A program made the position numbers and the translations under genes. DNA of 43,957 bases from an uncultured Ruminococcus sp. (GTDB taxonomy: Bacteria; Bacillota; Clostridia; Oscillospirales; Ruminococcaceae): assembly GCA_902787365.1 (NCBI GenBank), contig CADAGC010000018.1, positions 1-43,957 of the forward strand, read 5' to 3'. The notes under the pieces are model-generated. The model saw nothing but the letters and a program-made list of their open reading frames with translations. It did not search any database and was not told where the DNA came from. The stretch's first letter is position 1. The number at the start of each line of letters is the position of its first letter. Shown in pieces: positions 1 to 8,921 of the stretch.

Positions 1-1
1 T

Positions 2-139
2 TGGACGGACTACGAACAGGCAAAGGCGTATTTCCTTAAACTCATGATGTCCACAGACGGCGATGAACACGACCGAGCGGAGTGCATTTATATTCAGCTT
101 TTGCACGGACTTTCAGAGTGTTCAGACGAAGACGAATAA
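2..139 (+). CDS. C-terminal end of a small hypothetical protein (partial)
   Basis: An open frame enters from the left edge and ends with TAA at 137-139, giving 45 residues that begin WTDYEQAKAYF and end in the acidic tail SECSDEDE. The stop is followed within a few bases by a rho-independent terminator, which supports a real gene end. I do not recognise a named family. Short acidic proteins of this style are common in accessory regions of gut Clostridia (from memory). The start lies outside the window. Confidence 0.5.
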   Translation, partial: WTDYEQAKAYFLKLMMSTDGDEHDRAECIYIQLLHGLSECSDEDE

Positions 140-143
140 GTAC

Positions 144-178
144 AAGAGCGAGTTGTCGAAAACGGCAGCTCGCTCTTT
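144..178 (+). terminator. Rho-independent terminator, possibly bidirectional
   Basis: A hairpin with arms AAGAGCGAG and CTCGCTCTT (144-152 and 170-178) is followed by a T-rich stretch (tttt, then ttttaat). It sits between the partial plus-strand gene and the 3' end of the convergent minus-strand gene at 190, so it can serve both. Confidence 0.75.
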
Positions 179-189
179 TGGGTTTTAAT

Positions 190-1695
190 CTATATACATC
201 TTCTTGATTCAATACTTTTCATCTTGCTGTAAAATTCAGCTAACACTTTTTTATCATCTATATCTTTAACTAAGTTCCATGTTCGCTTTTGCATTTCATC
301 ACAAAAGTTTTTTCTAAAACTGTTTATGGCTTCACATTCAATATTACAAGGATAATCAATAATGAAATCTGGATTTTCCGCTTTCTTTCGTAAAAAAGAT
401 ATAAGGCTCTGATTAGCAAAAAGAATTCTTTCGAGATCGTACAACGACAATACAAAAATATGTTTCCTTAACCATTCTGTCTCAGATGCATCTAATTTGA
501 GTTTTAGAGCAGCAGAATTGTACATTTCTTCTTCTGGCAGATAGCCATCCTCTTCAATAATAACTACACCAAATATGTCATTTTCAAAGTCTATATACTC
601 TTTCTTCTTTTCAAAATAATAGTATTCCTTTCCTACCCTATTTCTTGTGTGCTTGTATACTTGAACTATTGCTTTTGCAATACGACCAATGTCATCATTA
701 AGAGCCTCCTCTGAAATAAGTCTCAGTTTGGATTTGGGGACATATGACTTTCTGTCCAAAAGAACAATAGTAGCGTTTTTTATTGCCATAACATCTACTG
801 TTTTCTTTTGTCCTCCCTTAAATTCATAATCATGCTCCGGCAAAGCCTGATCAAATTCATTGGAGTCAATAATTATTTTAAGCAAATATGATTCAAATAC
901 TTCTTTTCCTATTGTTCTTCTTAAATCTTCATTATCTTCCGTAAGCCTATACATCATAGAGCCACAAACTGATTGAAAAAGTAAGTGAGGTGTGGGTAAA
1001 TAATAATTATTCTCATACTCTATGAATGGGTAAGAGTATGAAGGGCGAAATGAGTAAAGAAAATCTTCAAATGAACCGCTATAATTATCCATTTGTTTAA
1101 TATACTCGCTTCTACTGATCGCTAACTTACTAATATGATCTCTATAGCAGTCATGAATTAAAGGCATTATCGCTGAAAATACCGTTTCAGGTTCGGACAT
1201 CAATGCAAGCCATAAAGATTGAGCCATCAGTAGATAATCATAGTGTTCATGTTGGAATTTTTTTACGAAAATGTCATTCATATCAATTACATCATTATGG
1301 AATGAAAAATAGTAATTGTACCTATAAAAAAGGAACATATAATTCTGTTGCGAATAAAACTGAGTGCTGGCAGCAGTGATTTTAAACCAAGTTAAAAATT
1401 GTGTTGTCCCCTTATATTTTACTAATTTGGGCGGAATATAATTCCGTATACTGTTCATTATTCTCCAAAAATTCTTACTGCTTATTTTTTCATATTTCCA
1501 TTCTTTTGAGTAGACTGAATATAAAACAAATGCTTCTATTTCCCATGGTAACGGGATTTGGAATCTGTATCCTTGCGCGCCACTATAAATCATCAACTGT
1601 CGAGAGTAAAACTGTGCTGTATTCATTTTGCTTTCAAACGAACAGCGTTTTAAAATAGTAGGTATTCTTTTAAAATCAAGAATTGGGTTATCCAT
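190..1695 (-). CDS. Hypothetical protein, possible PD-(D/E)XK-like nuclease motif
   Basis: 501 aa, aromatic-rich, no signal peptide or membrane segment seen. Around residues 300-316 there is a strand-turn-strand pattern with VD (about 301), nine to twelve residues of hydrophobic strand, then LLDRKSY. This resembles the D...(D/E)xK core of restriction-endonuclease-fold proteins, with Asp in place of the usual Glu. This is only a motif-level suggestion and I do not recognise the whole protein. The start is an ATG at 1693-1695 with an AGGTGATG ribosome site, and a consensus-like promoter lies directly upstream. The gene stands alone, convergent with the gene to its left. The AT-rich composition fits an accessory, horizontally acquired gene. 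It could be a stand-alone defence or restriction-type gene, but context does not prove this. Confidence 0.75.
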   Translation of the reverse strand: MDNPILDFKRIPTILKRCSFESKMNTAQFYSRQLMIYSGAQGYRFQIPLPWEIEAFVLYSVYSKEWKYEKISSKNFWRIMNSIRNYIPPKLVKYKGTTQFLTWFKITAASTQFYSQQNYMFLFYRYNYYFSFHNDVIDMNDIFVKKFQHEHYDYLLMAQSLWLALMSEPETVFSAIMPLIHDCYRDHISKLAISRSEYIKQMDNYSGSFEDFLYSFRPSYSYPFIEYENNYYLPTPHLLFQSVCGSMMYRLTEDNEDLRRTIGKEVFESYLLKIIIDSNEFDQALPEHDYEFKGGQKKTVDVMAIKNATIVLLDRKSYVPKSKLRLISEEALNDDIGRIAKAIVQVYKHTRNRVGKEYYYFEKKKEYIDFENDIFGVVIIEEDGYLPEEEMYNSAALKLKLDASETEWLRKHIFVLSLYDLERILFANQSLISFLRKKAENPDFIIDYPCNIECEAINSFRKNFCDEMQKRTWNLVKDIDDKKVLAEFYSKMKSIESRRCI

Positions 1696-1712
1696 ATATC
1701 ATCACCTACTTA

Positions 1713-1741
1713 ATTATACAGTTATCATTGATATAAGTCAA
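1713..1741 (-). promoter_or_regulatory. Sigma-A-type promoter for the 501-aa gene
   Basis: Read on the minus strand: TTGACT (1736-1741), 17-nt spacer, TATAAT (1713-1718), about 18 bases before the start codon at 1695. Near-consensus boxes and ideal spacing. The transcript would have a very short leader. Confidence 0.75.
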
Positions 1742-1772
1742 TACGAGACAATAAATTCAAGAGGACAAAAGA

Positions 1773-2084
1773 TTACTTTTTCAGTAGTCTATTGATATGA
1801 TTCAGTATCATCAACTGATCCCCGTCATCGAGCTGCTTCATGCCCTCAACAGCTTTTCGTATAAGTTCTGGATTGGAAATGCTGTCATCGAAGAACTCCG
1901 CAGGTGTGATGCCGAAGTAGTCGCATATCGCAAACAGCTCCGACAGCGGAGGCAGGGACTTGCCAGATGAAATATTGTAGATATATCCACGGCTATGACC
2001 GAGATCATAGCTCATCTGGTACTCCGATACACCCTTTTGCAGCCGGAGCTGAGTTATCCTGTTTCTTACAAAATCGTCTGTCAT
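1773..2084 (-). CDS. XRE-family helix-turn-helix regulator
   Basis: 103 aa. Residues about 7-62 match the Cro/CI (XRE) HTH fold, with QLRLQKGVSEYQMSYDLG, a recognition region around HSRGYIYNISSGKSLPP, and the typical helix ELFAICDYFGITPAEFF. A short helical tail (residues 68-103, MKQLDDGDQLMILNHINRLL) is common in Firmicutes regulators of this type. ATG at 2082-2084 follows a good AGAGGTG site. The gene is divergent from the SLOG gene at 2259, and the 174-bp gap holds a promoter overlapping an inverted repeat, so it probably represses itself and/or that neighbour (inference). Confidence 0.9.
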   Translation of the reverse strand: MTDDFVRNRITQLRLQKGVSEYQMSYDLGHSRGYIYNISSGKSLPPLSELFAICDYFGITPAEFFDDSISNPELIRKAVEGMKQLDDGDQLMILNHINRLLKK

Positions 2085-2158
2085 AGCTTAATCACCTCTT
2101 ACTACTATAATACAGCAAAAATAATCAGCCATACTCAAAGGAAATATGTTGTTTTATC

Positions 2159-2207
2159 TTGAATAATCTTCTAATATATGTTACAATCAAGATATATTAG
2201 ATTATTC
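2159..2207 (+). promoter_or_regulatory. Promoter of the SLOG gene overlapped by an inverted repeat (operator)
   Basis: TTGAAT (2159-2164), 17-nt spacer, TACAAT (2182-2187) forms a good promoter reading toward 2259. The same DNA carries an imperfect inverted repeat: GAATAATC plus TTCTAATATAT (2161-2179) against ATATATTAGATTATTC (2192-2207). A dyad over the -35 to +10 region is what a dimeric XRE repressor would bind; the divergent XRE gene at 1773-2084 is the obvious candidate (inference). Confidence 0.65.
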
Positions 2208-2258
2208 TTGCGGTGGTATCATTAGTAATACGAACAACAACATATTTAGGTGTAAGCT

Positions 2259-2732
2259 ATGGACATATACACAGTCAGTTTCTTTGGACATCGTGAAGTA
2301 GAAGGTGCGGCAGAGATAGAAAGCAGGCTGGAACGGCTCCTGCATGATCTCATCACACGAAAACAGTATGCAGAATTTCTGGTCGGTCGGGACGGAGAAT
2401 TTGATCTCCTGGTGGCATCAGCGATCAGGCGAGCTGTCAAGCAATACGGCTGCGGCAACACATCGCTGATTCTTGTGCTGCCGTATATGAAAGCTGAGTA
2501 CCGTGACAACGAGCAGAGCTATCTCAGTTACTATGATGAGGTGGAGATATGCTCGGAATCGTCTGATTCACACTATAAGTCTGCGATACAAGTTCGTAAC
2601 AGGTGTATGGTTGACCGTTCAGACCTGGTCGTGTGCTGTATTCAGCATAAGAGTGGTGGTGCGTATAAAACGGTGCAGTATGCTTTGAAACAGGGAAAGC
2701 AAGTCAGAAATCTATCTGATAGAAACCTTTGA
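2259..2732 (+). CDS. SLOG-family (DUF1273/YpsA-like) nucleotide-binding protein
   Basis: 157 aa. The N-terminal strand and turn TVSFFGHREV and the C-terminal block SGGAYKTVQYALKQGKQVRNL are typical of the Rossmann-like SLOG/YpsA group, proteins thought to bind nucleotide-derived ligands. Internal RNRCMVDRSDLVVCC fits the usual 'R(N)xxMVdxaD' region before the last strand. ATG at 2259 is preceded by a weak site, with the promoter/operator at 2159-2207 upstream. It is divergent from the XRE regulator. In gut Clostridia this XRE-SLOG pairing is often seen on mobile or accessory DNA (from memory). The exact ligand and role are unknown. Confidence 0.85.
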   Translation: MDIYTVSFFGHREVEGAAEIESRLERLLHDLITRKQYAEFLVGRDGEFDLLVASAIRRAVKQYGCGNTSLILVLPYMKAEYRDNEQSYLSYYDEVEICSESSDSHYKSAIQVRNRCMVDRSDLVVCCIQHKSGGAYKTVQYALKQGKQVRNLSDRNL

Positions 2733-2806
2733 TTCCGTTGGGAGTTTAGTTGTTGAAAAAGATCAGTGGAATCCATTTTTATATTGTAGAATTTTGCAGA
2801 AACAGA

Positions 2807-2835
2807 TTGCTTTTTCACCAAATTTGTGGTATAAT
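2807..2835 (+). promoter_or_regulatory. Promoter for the GTPase-ATPase-toxin cluster
   Basis: TTGCTT (2807-2812), 17-nt spacer, TATAAT (2830-2835). It lies about 80 bases upstream of the start at 2914 and is the only clear promoter I see before the four tightly spaced plus-strand genes that end at 10002, so they probably form one operon. Confidence 0.7.
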
Positions 2836-2913
2836 ATAATATGAATAATTGTAAATTGTTACATTTGCAGATTATGAATTGCGCTACTAAACTTATGTGT
2901 TCAGGGGGTAAAT

Positions 2914-5289
2914 ATGGAAAACGCATATAAGATGAGGATCACTTGTAATCCCTATACTAAAGAGATTATCTACGAATGCTATGAAAACGACAGTTTCGTC
3001 AATATCAGCGAGCTTTCCGCTGAATACAGCTCAGAACTGATAAATGATAAATTTACAAAAACATCATTCCAGAATCGTGCATATGAGATTGTCGAGCTTC
3101 TGAACAAGCATTTTAATCCCGGTAACAAAGGTCTTCATATTGATTTCATCGGAAATAAGGACGATTATGATGCTTTAGAAAGTGTCATATCTACATATTT
3201 CGCTGATTGCAATATTGTCAGCGAAAAGAATCAGCAGTATTTCAATGAAGCTCCCTATGTAATGCAGCAGATTGAAACCCGATTTGATGATGTTATCACT
3301 ACTCTTGAAGATAGCGAATACATAAAAGACGAGATTGCTGCGGAGATAAGCAAGTACAGGGATACAATAGATGAATCTATTGCTATCTGCGTTACAGGTC
3401 TTTGCAGCGCAGGCAAATCGGCATTTATCAACAGCCTTATTGGTTATGAGATACTGCCCAGCTCGTCTGATCCGACAACAGCAAAGATGTTCAAGATTAC
3501 TTGCAGCGATACATACTCCATATCGTTTGAGGCATCTGGGCAAGATATAACCGTATCATTCAGCAATGATATGTATACTATTTCCAATAACTGTCCGTCT
3601 GAGGTCAATGAAGAAATCGGAGCAGTTTTCACTGATGAGAAGGCAGATAACGAAGTTAAGAATATGCATCGTTTCCTTGACTGGCTTAACAAGGGCAAAC
3701 TGCTTAAAGAAATAGGCAGGATAGATATAAGCATACCTTTCAGACAGGTGACATACTTTGATAGCCATTATCAGTTTGTTATCTATGATACTCCCGGATC
3801 AAATTCCGACAGTAATAAGAAGCATTTTGATATTCTCAGGGAGTCTCTCAGTAAGCAGACCAATGCCCTGCTCATTCTTCTGACTACTCCTGATACAATG
3901 GATTATACCGATAACAATAATCTGCTTGACCTCATTCAGGAGACAGGCGAATCCTTAGATACATCAAATGCGATCATTGTTGTAAATAAGGGAGATATAC
4001 TTACACCAAGTTCATTGTCTGAAAAACGTGAACGCTATCAGAGCTTAAAGATTACCAAATGGAAGTCTACGAGGATATTCTTCCTCTCATCTGTAATTGC
4101 ACTTGCAAGTAAAAAGGACGATCCCGATGATAAATCATCATGGATAGATGAAGACGCTTTTGACGCTTATGATGACAGGTGCCGTAAATTCGCCCGTGGC
4201 GATAAGGTGCTGTACAAATATAATATCATTGATAAAAGCAAGGAAGTCGCTCCTGTTGTTGAAGAAGGTGCTGTATCCGATACCACTCTTTTCATCAACA
4301 GCGGTCTTGCAAGTATCGAGCATGAAATATCGGATTATGCTCTCAGATATGCACTTTGTAACAAATGCAGCCGTGCTACTGAGTATCTGCAAAGAGCCAT
4401 TCAGCTTTGTGAGGATAACGTCCGTGAAATTGAGCTTAAACGTGACGATGAGCTTATCTCTACACAGACACTATTCGATGAGAAACAGCGCACACTTGCT
4501 GAATCCCTTGACAGCAAGCAGAGTTCCACAGCAAGCAATAAATCAGTAGAATTCAGGCAGAGCATCGGTCAGAGCTTTGATGGTTTTAAGGCTCAGAACG
4601 GTCTTGTATATAAAAACTTCCTGCAAATCCGCAAGCTCAGCATTTATTCAGAGTTTGAGCAGGAATGGAAGAATATTTCTGCATTGAAAGAACAACAGGG
4701 CTTCGATATGGATGAAGCACTTCGCAGAATGGAGAGCAAGGTTAGATACAGATATAACGCACTTCTTAACGCATTTTCGTCTATTGCCAATGCACTTATT
4801 GGATCATTCTGGGAAAAGGCTACCGAGACATTCAAGGCTGATTGTAAGGGGATAATCACCGACAGCGATGTTCTCAATGATGAACAGAAGGCTATTATGA
4901 ACTCTATATTGCTTAACATGGAGAACATGACAAGAGCTGTTGTTGAATTCGATCTGCGCTCTATCCACGCAGTAAAGCGCACATTCTTCGGCAAGGATAA
5001 ATATGATAACGGAACTTGCTGTAAAAACCTGGTTCAGACACTTGATGATGTTGTTATGCAGGAAATCGAGCGTGTAAGCAGTAATAACAGCAGATATTTT
5101 GAAGAATGGAGCAAAGCGCTTGTTGCAAGCATCAAGACAAAGCTCTGTACATTCAATAACGATCTTCACGATTGGGAAGTAAAAATCGGAGAGCTTAACC
5201 AGATCATCGAAGAAAAGAAAAAGCATCTTAAATTACTTGAAGATACGAAAGACTATGTTTGCCGTCTGTTAGAAATACAGGCAGAGTAA
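2914..5289 (+). CDS. Dynamin-like GTPase
   Basis: 791 aa. The G1 P-loop is GLCSAGKSAF at about residues 162-171, G3 is DTPGS at about 292-296, and G4 is NKGD at about 358-361. These are the hallmarks of dynamin/GTPase-family large GTPases. A roughly 150-residue N-terminal region precedes the GTPase domain, and a long helical part follows (about 480-791), ending in a coiled-coil-like stretch KIGELNQIIEEKKKHLKLLE. No membrane segment is obvious. ATG at 2914 follows AGGGGGT. It is 26 bp upstream of the HerA-type ATPase and likely co-transcribed with it. Known bacterial dynamin-like proteins remodel membranes or act in antiviral defence. Here the partnership with an ATPase and a nuclease toxin suggests a membrane-associated role (inference). 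Confidence 0.88.
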   Translation: MENAYKMRITCNPYTKEIIYECYENDSFVNISELSAEYSSELINDKFTKTSFQNRAYEIVELLNKHFNPGNKGLHIDFIGNKDDYDALESVISTYFADCNIVSEKNQQYFNEAPYVMQQIETRFDDVITTLEDSEYIKDEIAAEISKYRDTIDESIAICVTGLCSAGKSAFINSLIGYEILPSSSDPTTAKMFKITCSDTYSISFEASGQDITVSFSNDMYTISNNCPSEVNEEIGAVFTDEKADNEVKNMHRFLDWLNKGKLLKEIGRIDISIPFRQVTYFDSHYQFVIYDTPGSNSDSNKKHFDILRESLSKQTNALLILLTTPDTMDYTDNNNLLDLIQETGESLDTSNAIIVVNKGDILTPSSLSEKRERYQSLKITKWKSTRIFFLSSVIALASKKDDPDDKSSWIDEDAFDAYDDRCRKFARGDKVLYKYNIIDKSKEVAPVVEEGAVSDTTLFINSGLASIEHEISDYALRYALCNKCSRATEYLQRAIQLCEDNVREIELKRDDELISTQTLFDEKQRTLAESLDSKQSSTASNKSVEFRQSIGQSFDGFKAQNGLVYKNFLQIRKLSIYSEFEQEWKNISALKEQQGFDMDEALRRMESKVRYRYNALLNAFSSIANALIGSFWEKATETFKADCKGIITDSDVLNDEQKAIMNSILLNMENMTRAVVEFDLRSIHAVKRTFFGKDKYDNGTCCKNLVQTLDDVVMQEIERVSSNNSRYFEEWSKALVASIKTKLCTFNNDLHDWEVKIGELNQIIEEKKKHLKLLEDTKDYVCRLLEIQAE

Positions 5290-5315
5290 GCGGTTCATAG
5301 AAATGGGGGTACACT

Positions 5316-8300
5316 ATGGCTATATTGGCAACTATCAAAAGCGGAGCAGGTAAAATAGCAGGAAAAGTCGCAAACAAAGGCGGTAATATTGTCGCAAAGG
5401 CTTCGGGACTAAGCTCTGCACAGCTTGAAAAGATAGAGGAAAAGCGTAATGCCTATCTCACGGAAAAGCCTGAGACCGATCCAGAAAGCATCGAAAGGTT
5501 GTTGGGCTCGTATGCCATAGAAGCCTATGAAGCGTATCTTCCACAGCTTTCAGAGCTGTACAGACCGATGTTTATCGGTGATGCTGATGATGAGAGAAGT
5601 CTTGATAACCGTATCCGCTATTTTGAAGTAACAAAGTGGGTCACCGATCCGACCGAGGACAATCTTGATAAGCTGACGAATATGTATCATGTTCTCTCAG
5701 AGGAAAACTGCAATATCGCACTCATCTTTAATCGCCGAGTTAGCGGTACTACGGTTTATTTCGCAGTTGTCAACAATAGCGAAAAGGATACTCCTCATAT
5801 CGCTGATATGTTCGGAAAGCGACTTGAATCGTCCTTGTTGGGTAACTTTCCCGGCGCAGAGATCAAGAAGCTGCCGCATGACAAGCTGAATGCAGGCGTT
5901 ATTCCTGTTTTAAAGGACATAAAAAAGTCCTCAGTTGCTATCGTGTCCAATATAGCGTCCGAGAAGTCAGAAAAGTTTATAAGTCAAAGTATGGAAAAGC
6001 TCATTGACGGTATTGTGCCGAGCAGTGAACTTGAAGAATATACTATTGTTCTGCTTGCAACACCCGTAAAAGAGCAGCTTGAAAGGAAAAATGCTCTCAG
6101 CGAGCTGTATTCAAAGTTAGCTCCTTTCTCAACGTGGTCAACTACATTCACGCTTTCAGAGACCACAGCAGTAGGTTCATCGGCAACATTCGGAGCAAAT
6201 CTCGGCGGTTCAGCAGGCAGACAGATAGGAGATACTACTACTGCTGGTACAAATAGTTCAAGAGGAACGATTGCCAGCGATAGTACAGCACATACGGATT
6301 CATCTACTGATAGCACAACAGACGGTACAAACAGTAGTACCTCGTCTGGTACAAGTGATACCACTAATCAGTCGACAAGTCAAGGAACAAGTACCAACAC
6401 AAGCACTGCAAATATGACAGGAGAAAATTCTTCTGTTACCGATACTGATTCTGCAACAGGAAATGTAAACATTACACCGTTTGGCATCGGCGCTTCGGGA
6501 AGCACGAGCAATAGCACTGCAAATCAAACAGGTACAAGCAGTAGCACTACAAATACGACTGGTTCAGGTACATCGACTACCAATACCAGTGGATCAGGTC
6601 ATACGATAACCCAGACCGCAACACAGGGAATGTCTCATGCTGAAACCGCAGCGAAAGGTCTTGCTGATACGGTCACAAAGGGCAAGTCTATTACCGATAC
6701 GATAGGCAGAATGGCATCTAATGCCCATAGTATAGCCACAAATATAGGTATGAATTTTGGCGTGAACTTCTCACGTTCGTCCAACGTTACCGTTCTTATG
6801 GGCAAGAATGACGCTCTTACACAGAATTTCGTGAATTATGATGTCAAGAACACACTTGAGCTTATAGAAAAGCAGATAAAGCGTGTGGAACAGAGTACAG
6901 CACTCGGTATGTGGGATTTCTCTGCCTACTTTATGTCTGAGAGCCCTATAATTGCCAACAATACTGCTCATATGTATCTTGCCTTAACACAGGGCGAGAA
7001 TTCATATCTGTCGCAGTCTGCTGTTAATCTCTGGGAATACCGTGAGGAACGGAAAGACGATATAGCCAACATCATGGATTTTATCAGGAGATTACAGCAT
7101 CCCGAATTTGAGCTTGATATTACTCCAGACGATCCGTCATTCGATCCGGATTGGCTTATGTATCCGCCTCATGTTAATGCTACAGTATCGCTTACGGGCA
7201 GAGAGCTTGCATATTCGCTGAATCTGCCTAATAAGTCGGTAAGTGGTCTGCCTGTACTTGAAAGCGTTGCATTTGGCAGAGAAGTTCAGAAATTCACTCC
7301 GCCAAGTGAGAAAGCGCCCAAAACTCTCATTGCAGGCAATGTATATCATATGCGTAAAGAGGATAAGAATATCCGTGTCAAGCTCGATATGGACAGCCTT
7401 TGCGCCCATACATTCATAACAGGTTCAACAGGTACAGGTAAATCCAATTTCATATACAATCTGCTCGAACAGATCTATGAGGAGGACAAACATTTTCTCG
7501 TTATCGAGCCTGCAAAGGGCGAATACAAGAATGTTCTCGGTGGATTTGATGATGTCAGCGTATACGGAACAAATCCTATGTATACCGAGCTCCTGCATAT
7601 AAATCCGTTCTCATTCCCGGAGCATATCAATGTTTTGGAGCATATTGACCGCCTTGTTGAGATTTTCAATGCCTGCTGGCCCATGTATGCAGCTATGCCT
7701 GCTGTTCTTAAAGATTCTATAGAGAGAGTATACAAGGATAAAGGCTGGGTATTCTCGAATCCTGCATATTACAGTGATGCTTTTCCGACATTCGCTGATT
7801 TGATAAAAGTGTTGCCTGATATTATGAGCGAGTCTCTGTATTCCTCAGATACCAAGAACGACTATTCTGGCGCTTTGATAACAAGAGTAAAATCCCTGAC
7901 GAACGGTATCAACGGTGAGATATTCTGCTCTACTAAGGAGATAAGCAACGAAGCTCTCTTTGACAAGAATGTCATTGTCGATATAAGCAGAGTAGGCTCT
8001 ATTGAGACCAAATCGCTTATTATGGGCATTTTTATCATGAAGTTGCAGGAATACCGTATGCAGCCCGATAAGATGAATGAAAGCTTACAGCATATTACTG
8101 TATTGGAGGAAGCTCACAATCTCCTCAGACGAACTTCCTTTGCTCAGGCACAGGAATCATCAAATTTACAGGGCAAGTCTGTTGAGATGCTCACAAATGC
8201 GATCGCAGAAATGCGTACATACGGTGAAGGCTTTATCATTGCAGACCAAGCTCCCGATATGCTTGATGAGGCAGTTATCCGCAACACAAATACCAAGATC

Positions 8301-8921
8301 ATTTTCCGTTTGCCTGACGAACACGATTGCGAGCTCGTCGGAAAATCAATAGCACTATCTGATGTTCAGATCAAGGAACTTGCGAAACTGCCTGCATTTG
8401 TTGCAGTTATTCACCAGAACGATTGGATAGAAGCGGTATTATGCAAGTCTGAAAAATACGATAAAGAGCGTAAATATGCTTTCAACAAGAAAGAGAGCAA
8501 TATATCTGCTTATCATCTTATGCTGAATATTTACGGCATTTCCGAAAAAATAGCTTTGTCTGACGAAGAAAAGGCAGAAGTGCTTGATTGGATAAACAGG
8601 CTTGAAAACGGCGATAACACAAAGCGTATCCTCCGTAAAGGACTTGCAGATGAATCACTTACCGAGGAAGAAAAGCTAATTGTTGCTTATAATGTATTCG
8701 GCGGACATAGAACCGCAATGCTTCTCAGAAACGCTGAAAACAACGAAGTCGGTCTCAGCCGTGTACGTCGGTCTATTGGAAGTGTATTCTCGCTTGACAG
8801 CGATGATAAGCTGATAGATACAGTTCAGCAGTATATCTGCATTGCTATTAACCGTGAGGAAACTTGTGCGGATATTGCTCGCAGATACCAATATTTCGGA
8901 ATGAATGGGGGTATCATGTAA
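5316..8921 (+). CDS. HerA/DUF87-type ATPase with long Ser/Thr-rich insert
   Basis: 1201 aa. An N-terminal domain of about 275 residues is followed by an extreme low-complexity Ser/Thr/Gly/Asn segment (about 276-440) and a helical linker. The ATPase domain then carries Walker A GSTGTGKSN at about 702-709 and Walker B ITVLEEAH at about 926-933, plus later RNTNTKIIFRLPDEHD, typical of HerA/VirB4-like ATPases that pump DNA or protein. A further helical domain ends the protein. ATG at 5316 has a GGGGGT site. The stop codon overlaps the toxin start by one base, so the two are translationally coupled. The N-terminus (GKIAGKVANKGG) is basic and amphipathic. The role could be a defence ATPase or a substrate-translocating motor for the toxin next door; the sequence alone does not decide. 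Confidence 0.88.
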   Translation: MAILATIKSGAGKIAGKVANKGGNIVAKASGLSSAQLEKIEEKRNAYLTEKPETDPESIERLLGSYAIEAYEAYLPQLSELYRPMFIGDADDERSLDNRIRYFEVTKWVTDPTEDNLDKLTNMYHVLSEENCNIALIFNRRVSGTTVYFAVVNNSEKDTPHIADMFGKRLESSLLGNFPGAEIKKLPHDKLNAGVIPVLKDIKKSSVAIVSNIASEKSEKFISQSMEKLIDGIVPSSELEEYTIVLLATPVKEQLERKNALSELYSKLAPFSTWSTTFTLSETTAVGSSATFGANLGGSAGRQIGDTTTAGTNSSRGTIASDSTAHTDSSTDSTTDGTNSSTSSGTSDTTNQSTSQGTSTNTSTANMTGENSSVTDTDSATGNVNITPFGIGASGSTSNSTANQTGTSSSTTNTTGSGTSTTNTSGSGHTITQTATQGMSHAETAAKGLADTVTKGKSITDTIGRMASNAHSIATNIGMNFGVNFSRSSNVTVLMGKNDALTQNFVNYDVKNTLELIEKQIKRVEQSTALGMWDFSAYFMSESPIIANNTAHMYLALTQGENSYLSQSAVNLWEYREERKDDIANIMDFIRRLQHPEFELDITPDDPSFDPDWLMYPPHVNATVSLTGRELAYSLNLPNKSVSGLPVLESVAFGREVQKFTPPSEKAPKTLIAGNVYHMRKEDKNIRVKLDMDSLCAHTFITGSTGTGKSNFIYNLLEQIYEEDKHFLVIEPAKGEYKNVLGGFDDVSVYGTNPMYTELLHINPFSFPEHINVLEHIDRLVEIFNACWPMYAAMPAVLKDSIERVYKDKGWVFSNPAYYSDAFPTFADLIKVLPDIMSESLYSSDTKNDYSGALITRVKSLTNGINGEIFCSTKEISNEALFDKNVIVDISRVGSIETKSLIMGIFIMKLQEYRMQPDKMNESLQHITVLEEAHNLLRRTSFAQAQESSNLQGKSVEMLTNAIAEMRTYGEGFIIADQAPDMLDEAVIRNTNTKIIFRLPDEHDCELVGKSIALSDVQIKELAKLPAFVAVIHQNDWIEAVLCKSEKYDKERKYAFNKKESNISAYHLMLNIYGISEKIALSDEEKAEVLDWINRLENGDNTKRILRKGLADESLTEEEKLIVAYNVFGGHRTAMLLRNAENNEVGLSRVRRSIGSVFSLDSDDKLIDTVQQYICIAINREETCADIARRYQYFGMNGGIM

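Noticed and set aside
8864-8920. Longer start for the nuclease toxin
   Set aside because: It lies within the ATPase gene in another frame and has no ribosome site; the ATG at 8921 follows GGGGGT and overlaps the ATPase stop.
5316-8921. FtsK or EssC-type (type VII) ATPase
   Set aside because: Walker motifs and the later NTNTKIIFRLPDEHD block fit HerA/DUF87 better; there are no FHA or multiple FtsK domains, and no WXG100 gene nearby.
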